Assembly: GCA_028278125.1 (NCBI GenBank)
Contig: JANQEY010000012.1
Location: 1-64,000, forward strand
Direction: 5' to 3'
Length of the DNA stretch: 64,000 nt
Source: a bacterium
GTDB taxonomy: Bacteria > Electryoneota > Electryoneia > Electryoneales > Electryoneaceae
The notes below the pieces were generated by a model. That model saw only the letters and a program-made list of their open reading frames with translations, did no database searches and was not told where the DNA came from. The position numbers were made by a program, and so were the translations under genes. Positions 33,487 to 41,553 of the stretch are shown here, piece by piece (within the stretch, counting starts at the first letter, position 1; each line of letters begins with the position of its first letter).

Positions 33487-33897
33487 ATGGAACTTAACAT
33501 CCTCCTAGTTGATGATGAGTCTGTTTTAGTTGAAGTACTTGAATACCTTCTTCACAGAGTTGGATGTACCGTTACAAAGGCTTATGACGGGTTAAAAGGA
33601 CTGAAAAAGTTTGAACAAAAGGCGTTTGATATTGTAGTATCAAACCTGGAAATGCCGCACGTGAACGGGCTTGAACTGGCACGCAGCATTCGAAACAATA
33701 ATAGTGAAGTTCCCCTGATAGCCTGCAGTGGCCTGCCTGACATTGAACAGGTCGCAATCAACGCCGGGTTTGACCAATTCCTTTCAAAACCGTTTTCGGC
33801 CAAGGACCTCGTTGACGCCATGTGCTGCCAGTTCGAAAAACATGACCGGATGGATGCGGTAGAATACCTGGAAAAATCAAAGACTGTTTTGTTGTAA
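33487..33897 (+). CDS. Single-domain receiver, phospho-acceptor Asp replaced by Asn
   Basis: A 136-aa CheY-like protein with no output domain. The acidic pocket is intact (LLVDDESV, D9-D10), as are the switch serine (S81 in IACSGLP) and lysine (K101 in FLSKPF). The position of the phosphorylated aspartate is N53 in VVSNLEMPHVNG, so the normal phospho-transfer cannot occur. It may be a constitutive or ligand-operated pseudo-receiver. No kinase gene is adjacent. The Shine-Dalgarno is weak. A bidirectional terminator follows. Confidence 0.85.
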   Translation: MELNILLVDDESVLVEVLEYLLHRVGCTVTKAYDGLKGLKKFEQKAFDIVVSNLEMPHVNGLELARSIRNNNSEVPLIACSGLPDIEQVAINAGFDQFLSKPFSAKDLVDAMCCQFEKHDRMDAVEYLEKSKTVLL

Positions 33898-33918
33898 TTA
33901 TCAAAAGCATATTGAGAT

Positions 33919-33954
33919 AAAAAGGACGGTATATTCTACCGTCCTTTTATTTTT
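33919..33954. terminator. Bidirectional Rho-independent terminator
   Basis: Stem AAAAGGACGGTA/TACCGTCCTTTT around TATTC, with T-rich sequence on the + side and A-rich sequence on the other. It separates the receiver gene (+) from the cargo operon (-). Confidence 0.85.
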
Positions 33955-33970
33955 ATATGTCAGAATAATA

Positions 33971-36013
33971 CTATTTCAAGAATACAACCTTCCTGATGCT
34001 TTTAATCCCTTTGAAGCTTCCAACAACAAAATAAATCCCACTTGGAATATCTTTTCCTGCCTGCCATACAACATTGTGGTGTCCGGCTTCGAAGTGGCTA
34101 TTCTGAAGAACTGCCGCTTCTCTTCCAAGAAGGTCGAAAACACGGATATCAAGAAGGCCGTCTTCCGGAAGACTGAATAAAATCTCAGTTGTCGAATTAA
34201 ACGGGTTGGGATAAACCGAGCTGATAGAAAACTTTACCGGCAAGTTGTGGGTATAAACCTCATCAGCATCAGTGAGTCCAAAATGATCTATCTCCACTGC
34301 ACCGGTACGACGCATGTTTCCCTTTTCGCATGGGAACATGTTACCGGTAGGAATACCAGGTGTATCCCAGACATACAGCTTACCCGAACTAGATGCAGCA
34401 ATAATCTGGACGTTGCCATCACCATTTAAATCATAGGCTGTCGGGGAAGACATAAGGTAACCATCATCGTCTTCGTCAATAAACGCTTTCCCGGCAATAT
34501 ATCCCTCGTGGTCATAGGCCATAACACGTGGCGGAACAGTCCATGTGGGACGTTCCTGCGAGACAACAACTTCAGGTAAGGCATCTCCATTTACATCAGC
34601 GAATACCGGCGATCCACCTATCCAACTGTTACCCGGATAACGAGGGTATCCTTCACGGAGGCCATTAGTCTCTTCATAAACATATACGGCCGCGCCGTTG
34701 TCATAATCAACGGTTCCGATGGCAAAGTCCAGCAGCCCATTCTCATCCATATCGGCAACAGCTACCGAGCCGTAGGGATGGCCTCCATTAACCTCAATTG
34801 GGAATCCATCCACAAGTGTTCCGTCACCATGCCAGGCGTAAATTCCATTTACACCATCCAGTGACATACAACGAACAACAACTTCAAGTCCCGGTAAACC
34901 ATCAATATCTACCAGCGTGATATTGCCACCGATTGTGTGGTATCCGGTAACCGGCCAGCCATCAAGCGGTGACCCATCAGCATTCCATGCATAGATGCCA
35001 CCCTCGGTATCTAGAGAATTACCCATTCCTATAAGAATCTCTACACTTCCATCACCGTTTATATCTCCGACAACGGGAGAAGAACTTGTAGGATTCGGGT
35101 ATGACTGCGGCCAACCATTTATAACTTCAATTCCATGTCTTTCGTAAATATGAACCTCGCCGACACGATTAGCATTAACAAATGGATCATATGAATTGAC
35201 GATAAGTTCTTCGTGCCCATCACCGTCAAGATCATATACAGCAGGAACTCCGGTAAATATATCCTGGCCTACATCCTGCCATTCAGGTCCATGGTTATAA
35301 GTGGGATCGTAGTGGATGCCAAGAAGAAGACCTGGTCCAGTACCAAAAATAACCGCGTCACCTTCATCATCAGCCAGGTTTATTGCGGCACCTGTCTCCC
35401 ATGAAACAGTGGAAATCCAGGTATAATCTCTCCCGTTTGTAATGGGATCAACAGGGTACCCGGGTACCATCGCTCCGGTATGCTGCCAGGCATTGATGTA
35501 GCCTTCTATGCTGTGCAGAACAATCTCCAGGTCGCCGTTACCATCGAGATCGGACAAAGTAGGAACCTGGTGGCTGATGGACGGATGACCATCCAGTGTT
35601 TCAGGCCAACCCCACGACTGTTCGAAGAGTATAATTTCATCAAGCTCGCCCGGGAGATCGTCGGGATGTCGTTCCAAGTGCGGTTTCACCCCTATCAGCT
35701 GGAAGTTGTTGCTGATTCTGTCTATATCACCGCCAGGTACCAGTGCCGTAACAAACCCGTTTTCCCTGTTCCATTCAACCTTATACATGTTGTTGAAGGA
35801 GGAAGAATTAGAATGAACAAAGACATCAGTCAGTTCCAATCCGGCACGGACAAGACCTACAACATCATGGTCGTTTTCAACAGCAATTTTAACTGCCCGG
35901 ATTTCCTGTCCATCTTCCGGGCTGATCGAATCAGATGAGTATGTCCCCACGGCAGTACATAACGCCATTATTCCTGCCAGCAGAAACAGTAAATATGTTC
36001 TTTTATTTAACAT
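33971..36013 (-). CDS. Secreted VCBS/FG-GAP propeller protein with T9SS sorting domain
   Basis: An exported 680-aa protein. After the signal peptide (LLFLLAGIMALCTAVG) and a unique region of about 120 residues come six to seven FG-GAP/VCBS repeats with D-x-D-G-D loops (LSDLDGNGDLEIVL, DLDGDGHEELIV, DINGDGSVEILIG, DVNGDALPEVVV) and GW-P motifs, as in integrin-like propellers. The T9SS tail runs from SSVYPNPFNSTTEILFSLP to KVVFLK. Its ATG overlaps the stop of the upstream 979-aa gene by 11 bases, so the two are translated as a coupled pair. Confidence 0.86.
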   Translation of the reverse strand: MLNKRTYLLFLLAGIMALCTAVGTYSSDSISPEDGQEIRAVKIAVENDHDVVGLVRAGLELTDVFVHSNSSSFNNMYKVEWNRENGFVTALVPGGDIDRISNNFQLIGVKPHLERHPDDLPGELDEIILFEQSWGWPETLDGHPSISHQVPTLSDLDGNGDLEIVLHSIEGYINAWQHTGAMVPGYPVDPITNGRDYTWISTVSWETGAAINLADDEGDAVIFGTGPGLLLGIHYDPTYNHGPEWQDVGQDIFTGVPAVYDLDGDGHEELIVNSYDPFVNANRVGEVHIYERHGIEVINGWPQSYPNPTSSSPVVGDINGDGSVEILIGMGNSLDTEGGIYAWNADGSPLDGWPVTGYHTIGGNITLVDIDGLPGLEVVVRCMSLDGVNGIYAWHGDGTLVDGFPIEVNGGHPYGSVAVADMDENGLLDFAIGTVDYDNGAAVYVYEETNGLREGYPRYPGNSWIGGSPVFADVNGDALPEVVVSQERPTWTVPPRVMAYDHEGYIAGKAFIDEDDDGYLMSSPTAYDLNGDGNVQIIAASSSGKLYVWDTPGIPTGNMFPCEKGNMRRTGAVEIDHFGLTDADEVYTHNLPVKFSISSVYPNPFNSTTEILFSLPEDGLLDIRVFDLLGREAAVLQNSHFEAGHHNVVWQAGKDIPSGIYFVVGSFKGIKSIRKVVFLK

Positions 36014-38942
36014 ACATTACCCGTGTTGCTGCCGATGAGGCGTTATCTATCCTGATGAAATACACACCCGTTGCAAGTCCTGCCGAAGGCTGCCAGGTTG
36101 TAATAGCCTGCCCGTTTGCAGGGGTTATTGAAAGTTGATCCACCTGCCGTCCAAGGCGGTCGTAGATATATACAGGTACAGTGCTGTTGGTCGGAAGCTG
36201 GAACGCCAACCTGATGGCACTGTTAAATGGATTTGGATAGGCGGCTTGTACAGAATATGAACCGGGCATAACAACGCGGATTTCTTTATCTACATCATTG
36301 GTCACAGCCAGGCCGCCGGTAAACATCCGGAGGGTACCGGTACGGGTACCGCAAAGAACTTCCGAGGAAAAATTACCTTCAACGTCATTAACCTCAGCGA
36401 CAGAATGCACCCAGTGCGATCCACCACCCTCGGTATAAGACCAGCGTACATCCGTACCATCACCTTTATAAACAATCATACGGCTTCCGGCGGTTCCCAC
36501 CGCGATCTCCGGGTTACCGTCTTCATCAAGATCACTGACCAACTTCATGTCCCTGGGCGAACTACCCATATTCCGCGTCCAGAAAACATCACCGTCATCA
36601 AGAAATACTCCGGCTATCTGTCCGTTACTGCGTCCAACAGCAATCTGATCTTCGATTGTATCATTTATGAATACTTCCCCGGTATATACAGCGTGTGTTG
36701 CATCGTCCAGGTAATCCACATGCCAGAACTCTTCACCATTGGTGGGATCAAGAGCCATAACGCCATATTCACCGGTTATTACTATATCCTGTTCGTCGGA
36801 GCCGCCAATATCGCTGACGGTAAATACCTTGTAGGTTCCACCACCGGGTACTGTTGACCAGATCGGGTATCCTGTCGCACCATCCAGCGCATAAACGACA
36901 TTACCGAGTGTTCCGGCAATTATCTCCGGCAAGCCATCCCCGTTGGTGTCTGGCCCTGGTGTTGCCGTGTAGTAATTACCAAGCTGCGAACTCATCCAAA
37001 CCGGGTAACCGTGAGGCCCATTCATGATCATCGTCGCCTGGGGACCGTTATCATAGGTGTTATATCCAAGGGTTACGAGAATATCAGCATGGTCATCACC
37101 ATCCATATCATCAAGGGCTAACACTTCACGGACGGGTGCCGAACCGATTGTAGCTGTGTCGAAGTACCAGATAAGACTTCCATCAAAACCGCTAATCGCC
37201 ATTATAATGCCCGCACCTGCTCCACCACCTGAAATATGACCGTCTGTACCGAATACAAGATCCCGGTAACCATCATCATCGAGGTCATCAATAACTGTGA
37301 CCATTTCCGGACGTGAAATAAAACCTGTTTGATTAATCAGGCCGGTAGTATCTGTTCCGGGAATTTCTATCATTCTACTGTATAAAATCTGTCCTTCATC
37401 ATTCGCATTTGAGTTAAGAACATCTATTTGTCCACGCGCTGTAAGACCCACTACCGCATTATGGCCAATTCCCGCAACATCGGACATCTCGCCGACAAAA
37501 GCGTAACCGTCGAACCATTCATCAGCGTCATTATCATACTCCCACAATACTTCGCCACCAATCAGGAGTTCATCATTGGCAACACCGGTTAAACCAACCG
37601 TGATAAAAGGATGGAAATCGTCATTTGTGGTAATAGTGAAAGATTCTTCCACAAATCCAGGTTCAGTCGGACGCCACCAGATGGCAAGGCTGTCAGTCTG
37701 ACCGCCGTTAATAACCATTGGTTCAGCCTGTGAAAGTTCTTCAGCCAGGAAAAAGTCGGGATCTGTGGATTCAAAAGATTCTATGTAAAGCTGTGGAGCA
37801 CCCAGGTTTTTGAACACGTAATAACGGACCTGCATGGCATCCAGCTCCTGCTGCATTCTGACAGTCCCGAACTGGATAGGATCTTCCAGTGTTACTGCTT
37901 CCAGCCTTGGCTGAGGATAACCGCCAATACCGTTTATTACGAATTCATGGTAGGAGAAATTAACGTCATTAGTTGTTATATAGACATATGGAGAATTGTA
38001 TTGTCCAAGGGCAGGAGGACTGAAAGTCAGTGTAAATGTTGTGCTCTCATATTCATTCAATTGCACCGGTGTCTCCGGGGCGTCGAATGTGTAAGCTGTT
38101 GGATTTCCTACAAACTCGAGCTGATTAATGTTCAGGGTTGCCCGTCCAATATTTGTTACCGTTATAACAATTGAGGAATCGGTATTTATATCAACTGCGC
38201 CAAAGTTAAATTCCAGGGGATCAACCAGCGCTATTGGAATGGCAGGACTTGAATCAATTTTGTAAACACGATCAGCATCATCTCCAGGTCCGTCATCGAG
38301 CAACCAGAGCCAGTCCCCATCATACGCCAAACCTTTGGGAGAACCGTTAGGTGACTCGAAAGAGTCAAGTGAGTCGCCGGTCGCAGCATCTATCTGGGTG
38401 ATTAAATTGCTGTCTCCATCGGTTACCCAGATAGTACCATCCTGCCAAGCTAGGTACTTTGTATCATCTACGGGAGCCGGGAGAATTCCCAGGCTGTCGC
38501 CCGTGGAAGAATCAAGGCGATAGATATATCTTGATGGCTGATAATAACTGCCCACCCAGACATCGCCTTCGCCATTGCAAATTCCCGACATAAATTCACC
38601 GGGAAGTTCCCATTCTGTTACGATATTTCCAAGCGGGCTCAGGGCATATACCCTTTCCTCGGGCTCGTCGTTTAAATACCACAACATGTTTCCACTCCAG
38701 TTCAGGCCATAACAACCATCGGCCGGAGCAGTCATTGTGTCCAAAGGCTCGCCGTCATAATCCGTAATCTTAAGAATCTCTTCACCACGGTCACCGATAA
38801 AACCAATCCAAAGTGCCTCTCCGTCATGGGTAATACCGCTGGCATTTTCGGGAACATCAAAATCTGAGATGAAAGTTACCGCAAATGATGTGGATACAAG
38901 AAGGACTCCTGCCAATACTGCCAATGTCCGAACAAACTTCAC
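36003..38942 (-). CDS. Large secreted two-propeller protein with ASH-like domains and T9SS tail
   Basis: An exported 979-aa protein. Signal peptide FVRTLAVLAGVLLVSTSFA. Residues about 25-260 form an NHL/SMP-30-like or Kelch-like propeller (GEALWIGFIGDRG, GDWLWLLDDGPG). Two or more choice-of-anchor D/ASH-like immunoglobulin domains follow (LEFNFGAVDINTDSSIVI, ITTNDVNFS). The C-terminal half is a PQQ-like/FG-GAP propeller (DLDDDGYRDLVFG, PDTNGDGLPEIIAG). The T9SS tail runs from AAYPNPFNSAIRLAFQLP to VMYVK. GTG at 38942 is preferred: GGAG lies seven bases upstream, and translation begins with the signal peptide; TTG at 38954 lacks a site. First gene of a two-gene cargo operon. Confidence 0.84.
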   Translation of the reverse strand: MKFVRTLAVLAGVLLVSTSFAVTFISDFDVPENASGITHDGEALWIGFIGDRGEEILKITDYDGEPLDTMTAPADGCYGLNWSGNMLWYLNDEPEERVYALSPLGNIVTEWELPGEFMSGICNGEGDVWVGSYYQPSRYIYRLDSSTGDSLGILPAPVDDTKYLAWQDGTIWVTDGDSNLITQIDAATGDSLDSFESPNGSPKGLAYDGDWLWLLDDGPGDDADRVYKIDSSPAIPIALVDPLEFNFGAVDINTDSSIVITVTNIGRATLNINQLEFVGNPTAYTFDAPETPVQLNEYESTTFTLTFSPPALGQYNSPYVYITTNDVNFSYHEFVINGIGGYPQPRLEAVTLEDPIQFGTVRMQQELDAMQVRYYVFKNLGAPQLYIESFESTDPDFFLAEELSQAEPMVINGGQTDSLAIWWRPTEPGFVEESFTITTNDDFHPFITVGLTGVANDELLIGGEVLWEYDNDADEWFDGYAFVGEMSDVAGIGHNAVVGLTARGQIDVLNSNANDEGQILYSRMIEIPGTDTTGLINQTGFISRPEMVTVIDDLDDDGYRDLVFGTDGHISGGGAGAGIIMAISGFDGSLIWYFDTATIGSAPVREVLALDDMDGDDHADILVTLGYNTYDNGPQATMIMNGPHGYPVWMSSQLGNYYTATPGPDTNGDGLPEIIAGTLGNVVYALDGATGYPIWSTVPGGGTYKVFTVSDIGGSDEQDIVITGEYGVMALDPTNGEEFWHVDYLDDATHAVYTGEVFINDTIEDQIAVGRSNGQIAGVFLDDGDVFWTRNMGSSPRDMKLVSDLDEDGNPEIAVGTAGSRMIVYKGDGTDVRWSYTEGGGSHWVHSVAEVNDVEGNFSSEVLCGTRTGTLRMFTGGLAVTNDVDKEIRVVMPGSYSVQAAYPNPFNSAIRLAFQLPTNSTVPVYIYDRLGRQVDQLSITPANGQAITTWQPSAGLATGVYFIRIDNASSAATRVMYVK

Positions 38943-39384
38943 GGGCGTCTCCAAATTATTTGTCGTGCGGGGAATGCGAATCTATTTAGTGTGCAAAAAC
39001 TGTTCCGATAGCTATTTCTCATTGAAATAATTTCAGGAAGGAAGAAAATATCTGCTTCACATTCAATCGAACAACTGCCTATGTTTTAATATTTCATATA
39101 ATTGTAGTATTTCCGAGGAAAAATCAAGTAGCAAAATCATTTCGATCTCTAAACTCCATTGTTGTCGGATAATGCAGAATTATTCATGTTTCTGCACACT
39201 TTGCACTTCATTAGTTTATAATATCACTAATTATATGGCGCCTGTAACTTTTGTTAAGGCATCATATTATCAGTTGAAATTGCTCCATTTTCAACTAATT
39301 TGCTGGCTCGAGATGCTGAATATCACTCTTGACTGTCAAGCAGACTTCTCATACTTTTTGAAGCTGTGAAAATAACAAACTTTT
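38943..39384. other. Divergent intergenic region, cargo operon and tRNA cluster
   Basis: About 440 bases, A/T-rich. It holds the tRNA promoter at 39329-39357. A possible - strand promoter for the cargo operon lies in the A/T-rich part near 39080-39120. A reading frame at 39172-39369 has no ribosome-binding site or family resemblance. Confidence 0.4.
39329..39357 (+). promoter_or_regulatory. Sigma-70 type promoter of the tRNA cluster
   Basis: TTGACT (39329-39334), 17-base spacer, TACTTT (39352-39357). Initiation would fall near 39364, about 20 bases before tRNA-Pro. Confidence 0.65.
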
Positions 39385-39459
39385 CGGGGTGTGGCGCAGT
39401 CCGGCTAGCGCACCGGCTTTGGGAGCCGGGGGTCGTCGGTTCGAATCCGACCACCCCGA
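39385..39459 (+). tRNA. tRNA-Pro (anticodon TGG)
   Basis: Cloverleaf of 75 bases: acceptor CGGGGTG/CACCCCG with the C1-G72 pair typical of bacterial tRNA-Pro, anticodon loop TTTGGGA, T loop GGTTCGAATCC. CCA is not encoded. It reads CCN proline codons, chiefly CCA. Confidence 0.95.
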
Positions 39460-39517
39460 CAAACTGTTTTTGCTCTACAGGGGATTAACGACTCGTCCGC
39501 TGATTGCTGAAGGTCCT

Positions 39518-39591
39518 GCGCCTGTAGCTCAACAGGATAGAGCACCGGCCTTCTAAGCCGGGGGTTTTGGGTTCGAATCCCAACAGGCGTA
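39518..39591 (+). tRNA. tRNA-Arg (anticodon TCT)
   Basis: 74 bases: acceptor GCGCCTG/CAGGCGT (G1-U72 wobble at the end), anticodon loop CTTCTAA, T loop GGTTCGAATCC, discriminator A. CCA is not encoded. It reads AGA/AGG. Confidence 0.94.
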
Positions 39592-39693
39592 CAATTAGTT
39601 TTGGGAGTCCAATTAAAGTGGATGATCTTGTTTTTAGCCATTTTATCCATTATCATTGGGCTCTTCCGGAAAATCACGGTAGAAATGGTTAAT

Positions 39694-39768
39694 GGTCCGA
39701 GTAGTTCAGTTGGTTAGAACGCCTGACTGTGGCTCAGGAGGTCACGGGTTCGAATCCCGTCTCGGACC
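39694..39768 (+). tRNA. tRNA-His (anticodon GTG)
   Basis: 75 bases including the extra G at position -1 that marks tRNA-His and pairs with C73. Acceptor GTCCGAG/CTCGGAC, anticodon loop CTGTGGC, T loop GGTTCGAATCC. CCA is not encoded. Confidence 0.95.
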
Positions 39769-39820
39769 CAGAGATTGAAATTTTGAAAGTTTGACTGTTT
39801 TCTCAGCTTCCCAAATTTTG

Positions 39821-39826
39821 TATAAT
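39821..39826 (+). promoter_or_regulatory. Possible own promoter (-10) of tRNA-Glu
   Basis: TATAAT 15 bases before tRNA-Glu. The -35 region 17 bases upstream is poor; TTGACT lies further away at a 24-base spacing. tRNA-Glu may also be read from the cluster promoter. Confidence 0.35.
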
Positions 39827-39840
39827 CACGGAAACTGATT

Positions 39841-39912
39841 GACCCCATCGTCTAGTGGTTAGGACCTCGGGTTTTCATCCCGGCAACAGGGGTTCGATTC
39901 CCCTTGGGGTCA
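39841..39912 (+). tRNA. tRNA-Glu (anticodon TTC)
   Basis: 72 bases: acceptor GACCCCA/TGGGGTC, anticodon loop TTTTCAT, T loop GGTTCGATTCC, discriminator A. CCA is not encoded. A decayed copy with its own terminator lies at 43995-44065. Confidence 0.95.
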
Positions 39913-39917
39913 CACTG

Positions 39918-39946
39918 AAACGGCACTCTTTAAGAGTGCCGTTTTT
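39918..39946. terminator. Terminator of the tRNA cluster
   Basis: Stem AAACGGCACTCTT/AAGAGTGCCGTTTTT with a T run on the + strand and A run on the other. It ends the tRNA unit and probably also the - strand beta-helix gene. Confidence 0.85.
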
Positions 39947-39981
39947 CATTTTGAGGTTTACAAATATAGACCTTCGTAAGA

Positions 39982-41541
39982 CTATTTCATAAGTGTCATT
40001 TTTCTGACCTGCCTGAAGTTTTCCGTTTCAATACCACAGAAATATAAACCTGACGAAACCTCTTTAAGGTTCACAACCTGGCTGTGATATCCCGCCTTCA
40101 TCGGTTGATCAAAGAGTTCTACCACTTCTTCCCCGAGAATATTGTAAACCACCAGCTTTACATTGGAATTGATGGGAAGATCGAAATGAATCATTGTCTG
40201 TGCATTGAAGGGATTGGGATAGACGGGGTATAAATTGAAATCCTGTGGTGTAAACAATACATGATCATGTACATCAACCTCATTGTATTCAAAAGCACCC
40301 ATATCAGGAGCAGTGCCGAAGTATTCATGAGGATCAAGCTTAACAATCGTGTCGTTTTCAACGACATACAGATCAATACCGGAATCGATACAGGGAGAGT
40401 CCACACGATCTAACCGATAATTACCAGTATCCGGATGAACGAAACATGGAGGTTCATCAATGTTTTCAGCACCCCAAACAAGGGTTCCGTTATCATGTGT
40501 ATCCACCCCGAGTTCGCCACCTTCAACATTCGAATAGTCAACAGTCAAAACACTTGGATCCGTTCCTGAAGAAAAGCCGATCTGATCTGGAATATTGTTC
40601 CAGAGGATATTATTGACAAATACTGAATTGGAGGCGCCCCTGATACAGTATGCTCCACCCATGGTATGTGTAACGTTCCCATAGAACGTGCAATTTGAAA
40701 CTTCAAGTCTGGATTCATAAGATTCCAGGGCGCCCCCCAGCATTTCAGAACTGTTCATTGCAAACAGGCAACTTTTGATAACAGCAGTAGAATTTGTTGA
40801 AGCTCGAACAGCGCCCCCTCGTTCCGTTGATGTGTTTGAAGTAAACTGGCAACCTGTGATGACAGCGTCACAGTCTTCAAAAAGTTGGATTCCGCCTGAA
40901 TTTCCAGCCAGGGCAGAGTTACCCTCAAAATCACAATCTAGAAATTCCAGGATACAGTCATCATATGTGTCAACTGCACCGCCGGAATATCCCGCGGTGT
41001 TGTTGGTAAACTCACAGTCTTCAAAAGTTGCGTCTGACATATAACATTGAATCGCACCTCCGTAATGCTGAGCTGTATTATCCCTGAAAATACAATTGGA
41101 AAACTCAACAGCAGAATTAGTACAGAATAGAGCGCCTCCCCAGGTATCAGGATCAAATTCACCATCCCCTGTAGCTTTTCCATATTCCAGGACACAATGT
41201 TCAAGCCTGTTGCCTGCTGAAGTGAAGCGGAACCTTATACCATGCCAACCTTCTTCAGTATCATCCGGCGTGAATACAATTGCGTTGTCCGCGGTACCGA
41301 TGGCCCCTAGTGTCCCGTAAACTATAAATCTGTAGTATCCATCGAAAATGACATTTACACCCGGGCTGATCACCAGGCCTGAATCGGCATGAATCGTGAT
41401 CTCACCCTGGATCCGGTACGGCGATCCATCCGCGTTCCAGCTACCGGAAACATAACCAGCAGGAACCATGGTTTCTGCATTCGCAATCATGGCGAGTAGT
41501 ATACATAACAGAGCGATTAGATATGCTGAACACTTAGACAT
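39982..41541 (-). CDS. Secreted right-handed beta-helix protein with T9SS sorting domain
   Basis: An exported 519-aa protein. Signal peptide AYLIALLCILLAMIANA. A pectate-lyase-like parallel beta-helix follows, with polymorphic-membrane-protein style repeats of the form GGAxxx..SxxxxxxCxFxxN (WGGALFCTNSAVEFSNCIF, YGGAIQCYMSDATFEDCEF, SGGAVDTYDDCILEFLDCDF). It may bind or cut polysaccharide; no catalytic site was identified. The T9SS tail runs from PVYPNPFNAQTMIHFDLP to KMTLMK. GGGAGG stands before ATG at 41541. The gene lies 13 bases from the propeller gene, on the same strand, so they may be one operon. Confidence 0.86.
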   Translation of the reverse strand: MSKCSAYLIALLCILLAMIANAETMVPAGYVSGSWNADGSPYRIQGEITIHADSGLVISPGVNVIFDGYYRFIVYGTLGAIGTADNAIVFTPDDTEEGWHGIRFRFTSAGNRLEHCVLEYGKATGDGEFDPDTWGGALFCTNSAVEFSNCIFRDNTAQHYGGAIQCYMSDATFEDCEFTNNTAGYSGGAVDTYDDCILEFLDCDFEGNSALAGNSGGIQLFEDCDAVITGCQFTSNTSTERGGAVRASTNSTAVIKSCLFAMNSSEMLGGALESYESRLEVSNCTFYGNVTHTMGGAYCIRGASNSVFVNNILWNNIPDQIGFSSGTDPSVLTVDYSNVEGGELGVDTHDNGTLVWGAENIDEPPCFVHPDTGNYRLDRVDSPCIDSGIDLYVVENDTIVKLDPHEYFGTAPDMGAFEYNEVDVHDHVLFTPQDFNLYPVYPNPFNAQTMIHFDLPINSNVKLVVYNILGEEVVELFDQPMKAGYHSQVVNLKEVSSGLYFCGIETENFRQVRKMTLMK

Positions 41542-41553
41542 ACTGACCTCCCA

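Noticed and set aside
39405..39677. Open frame of 90 codons on the - strand across the tRNA-Pro and tRNA-Arg genes
   Set aside because: It is the complement of tRNA genes; peptides such as GIRTQNPRLRRPVLYPVELQ are a well-known annotation artefact of this kind.
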